From Fragilariopsis cylindrus CCMP1102 (Eukaryota > Bacillariophyta > Bacillariophyceae > Bacillariales > Bacillariaceae), in the NCBI GenBank assembly GCA_900095095.1, contig FMBT01000175.1, forward strand, positions 1 through 21,680: a DNA stretch of 21,680 nucleotides, written 5' to 3'. The notes under the pieces were generated by a model, which was given only the letters and a program-made list of their open reading frames with translations, was not told the DNA's origin and searched no databases. Position 1 is the first letter of the stretch. The number at the start of each line of letters is the position of its first letter. Below are positions 20,272 to 21,680 of the stretch, one piece after another. A program made the translations under genes and the position numbers.

Positions 20272-21003
20272 ACAACATACAATTTAAATAATATAATGAA
20301 TAAATCTAAAAACAAGGTGAAAAACGAATAAAGAAACAAATGAATGAATGATGAAAAAATCAAAGTATTCAATATACTGTTATAATTATTATTTGCGTTG
20401 ATAGATAGATACAATACTCATAAGATGTTAGGTGGTGTGATATAGTATCAAGTTTTGCGCAGTAAAAGACAGTTCTATTCAATATTTAAAAAAAACAGTA
20501 AAAGCTACTATAGAAAGTATAGTATCATAATCAATGAATATTAAGACATATCAATCACAAACAACAAAACTCTACAAACCAAACAGTTCGTTTTACCTCG
20601 CTATATCTCTCTCCCAGATATGTATATTTGTCCAATTTCAGAACTATTTCTTCAACTATAATATCTGAACACACATTGCTTATAAAAGTAGCGTTCAATC
20701 TTGCCGACTTTGGTGCAGTAAGTATCCCTTATAATTGTATTTATTCTTCATCTCTTTCCTGATTCAGATTCAACATAGTTTTAAAAATATGATCAAGAAA
20801 GGTTCAATAATACTTTTTGATACATAACTTATTTTGTATAAAATAAAATATCACTGGTGTCGTTACTCTTGGTAAACGGAAAGAAAGTAAATTTAGAAAA
20901 ATCATCAGAAACATATCCGATTGAGGTTGAAAATTCTATGGGGAAATAATTGACAAAAGTCTATGGTGATCTATTCTAAGGATGTGTTTTTTCTTTATTT
21001 TTA
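20272..21003. other. Intergenic, convergent 3' ends
   Basis: About 730 bp of AT-rich sequence between the HU and DUF445 genes. I see no open frame, tRNA or repeat that I can support. Confidence 0.5.
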
Positions 21004-21680
21004 CTAGGGTATAGCTTTTAAAGAAAGTAGACAGTCAGACGATCGCAATAATTCGTTCTTGAAAAATCTATTGTCATGACGATGATGGTTCAATCGATCC
21101 TCAGGAATTTCAGTCTTCCTTCTTATTACTGTTTCCCTTCGCCTTAGGTGAGGACGCTCCTTTGACGCAATAGGCTCGTCGTGGTCGAATTCATATTCTT
21201 GTTCAAGGTAAAAGAACAATGAACACGCCAACGTAAACGCAATGGTGCCGATCGCTCTTGGAATGGCGGCGGGTCCACCCCACCCCAATTGCGTCTGAAT
21301 ACCTCCTGCGGCGAAACCAAGAACACCTCCCGTTGCAATCAATGTGATTTCGTCTCTTGGAAAACTGGGTGTAATAGATCTTCGAATTCGGTAGGACTCA
21401 AGGTTTTGAGTCGCCGAGCTAGTGTTTCTCTTATGTCGAGTCGTTTATTGACGTAATTGTGAACATCTGCATACTTAATGGGATCTTCGGCAATTCTCAT
21501 GACCCCGTCTACAGTCGCTAGAAGTATTTCTGTGGGTATAGGATACGGCAGGTGCCGCCGAAGAAATTGGAATAATTCCCCATCTTCACCACCTAGTGCC
21601 ATATCCTTCAACAATTCCGCAGCTGTTAGTACTCTCTTTTGAAGGAATTCTCCGAATTCGTCACTGACCTCCATGCCCGG
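21004..21680 (-). CDS. DUF445-type membrane protein, C-terminal part, frame-broken
   Basis: The frame is open to the right edge (PGMEVSDEFGEF), so the gene is taken as truncated there; the first ATG in the window (21674) is probably internal. It runs through helical sequence to LSPTEFEDLLHPVFQE and then hits a stop (TGA just after KSH). Reading at -1 from about 21353 gives DEITLIATGGVLGFAAGG, which is how DUF445/YheB-type proteins end: a conserved LSP-EFE-L-HPVF motif, then a membrane helix. A second hydrophobic segment (AIGTIAFTLACSLFFYL) and a charged tail (HLRRRETVIRRK) follow to the stop at 21004. The junction CAAGAGACG would be in frame as CAAGAGGACG, so one G seems to be missing. DUF445 proteins are membrane proteins of unclear role. 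Confidence 0.65.

Noticed and set aside
1..21680. Programmed -1 ribosomal frameshifting as the cause of the recurrent breaks
   Set aside because: No shared slippery heptamer or downstream structure was seen at the break sites, and functionally unrelated genes are affected.

Overview
The window reads as nuclear DNA of a stramenopile alga, most likely a diatom. The reasons are: AT-rich spacers; short GT-AG introns of 118-214 nt; eukaryotic trafficking genes beside a bacterial-type HU protein whose N-terminus has the bipartite plastid signal (signal peptide, then an A-F cleavage site); an HMG-box gene with a two-box layout I associate with diatoms; and long Asn, Asp, Gln and Ser runs. No species is assigned.

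Layout. 1-218 (-): 5' part of an unrecognised low-complexity gene leaving the left edge. About 541-2224 (+): isopenicillin-N-synthase-type 2OG-Fe(II) oxygenase, broken by frame changes. 2572-3429 (-): two-TM membrane protein. 4933-8397 (-): a complete Vps51 homologue of the GARP/EARP tether, in one exon. 8894-10332 (+): protein with two thioredoxin folds. 10867-13014 (-): seven-exon gene for a tandem HMG-box protein, rebuilt here to 463 aa with all phases agreeing. 13581-14717 (-): SET-domain protein with a signal peptide. 14718-16272: gene-free spacer with a possible foldback element. 16273-17902 (+): secreted, probably GPI-anchored repeat protein. 18174-19081 (-): three-exon HIT protein with a mitochondrial-type presequence. 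19578-20271 (+): plastid-type HU protein in two exons. 21004-21680 (-): C-terminal part of a DUF445-type membrane protein leaving the right edge.

The genes are monocistronic and lie on both strands. I see no operon or single pathway. The shared theme is ordinary housekeeping: trafficking, organelle nucleoid, chromatin, redox and cell surface.

Two observations stand out. The six introns of the HMG gene form three adjacent pairs of similar sequences (1 with 2, 3 with 4, 5 with 6), all 118-133 nt. One pair comes with a duplicated exon; the other two flank non-duplicated exons, which looks like local intron propagation. Also, at least five genes are interrupted by what looks like one missing base, always in the same sense outside low-complexity DNA, while other long genes are intact. 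This suggests residual assembly deletions as strongly as gene decay. I saw no CRISPR array, tRNA, rRNA or recognisable transposase.
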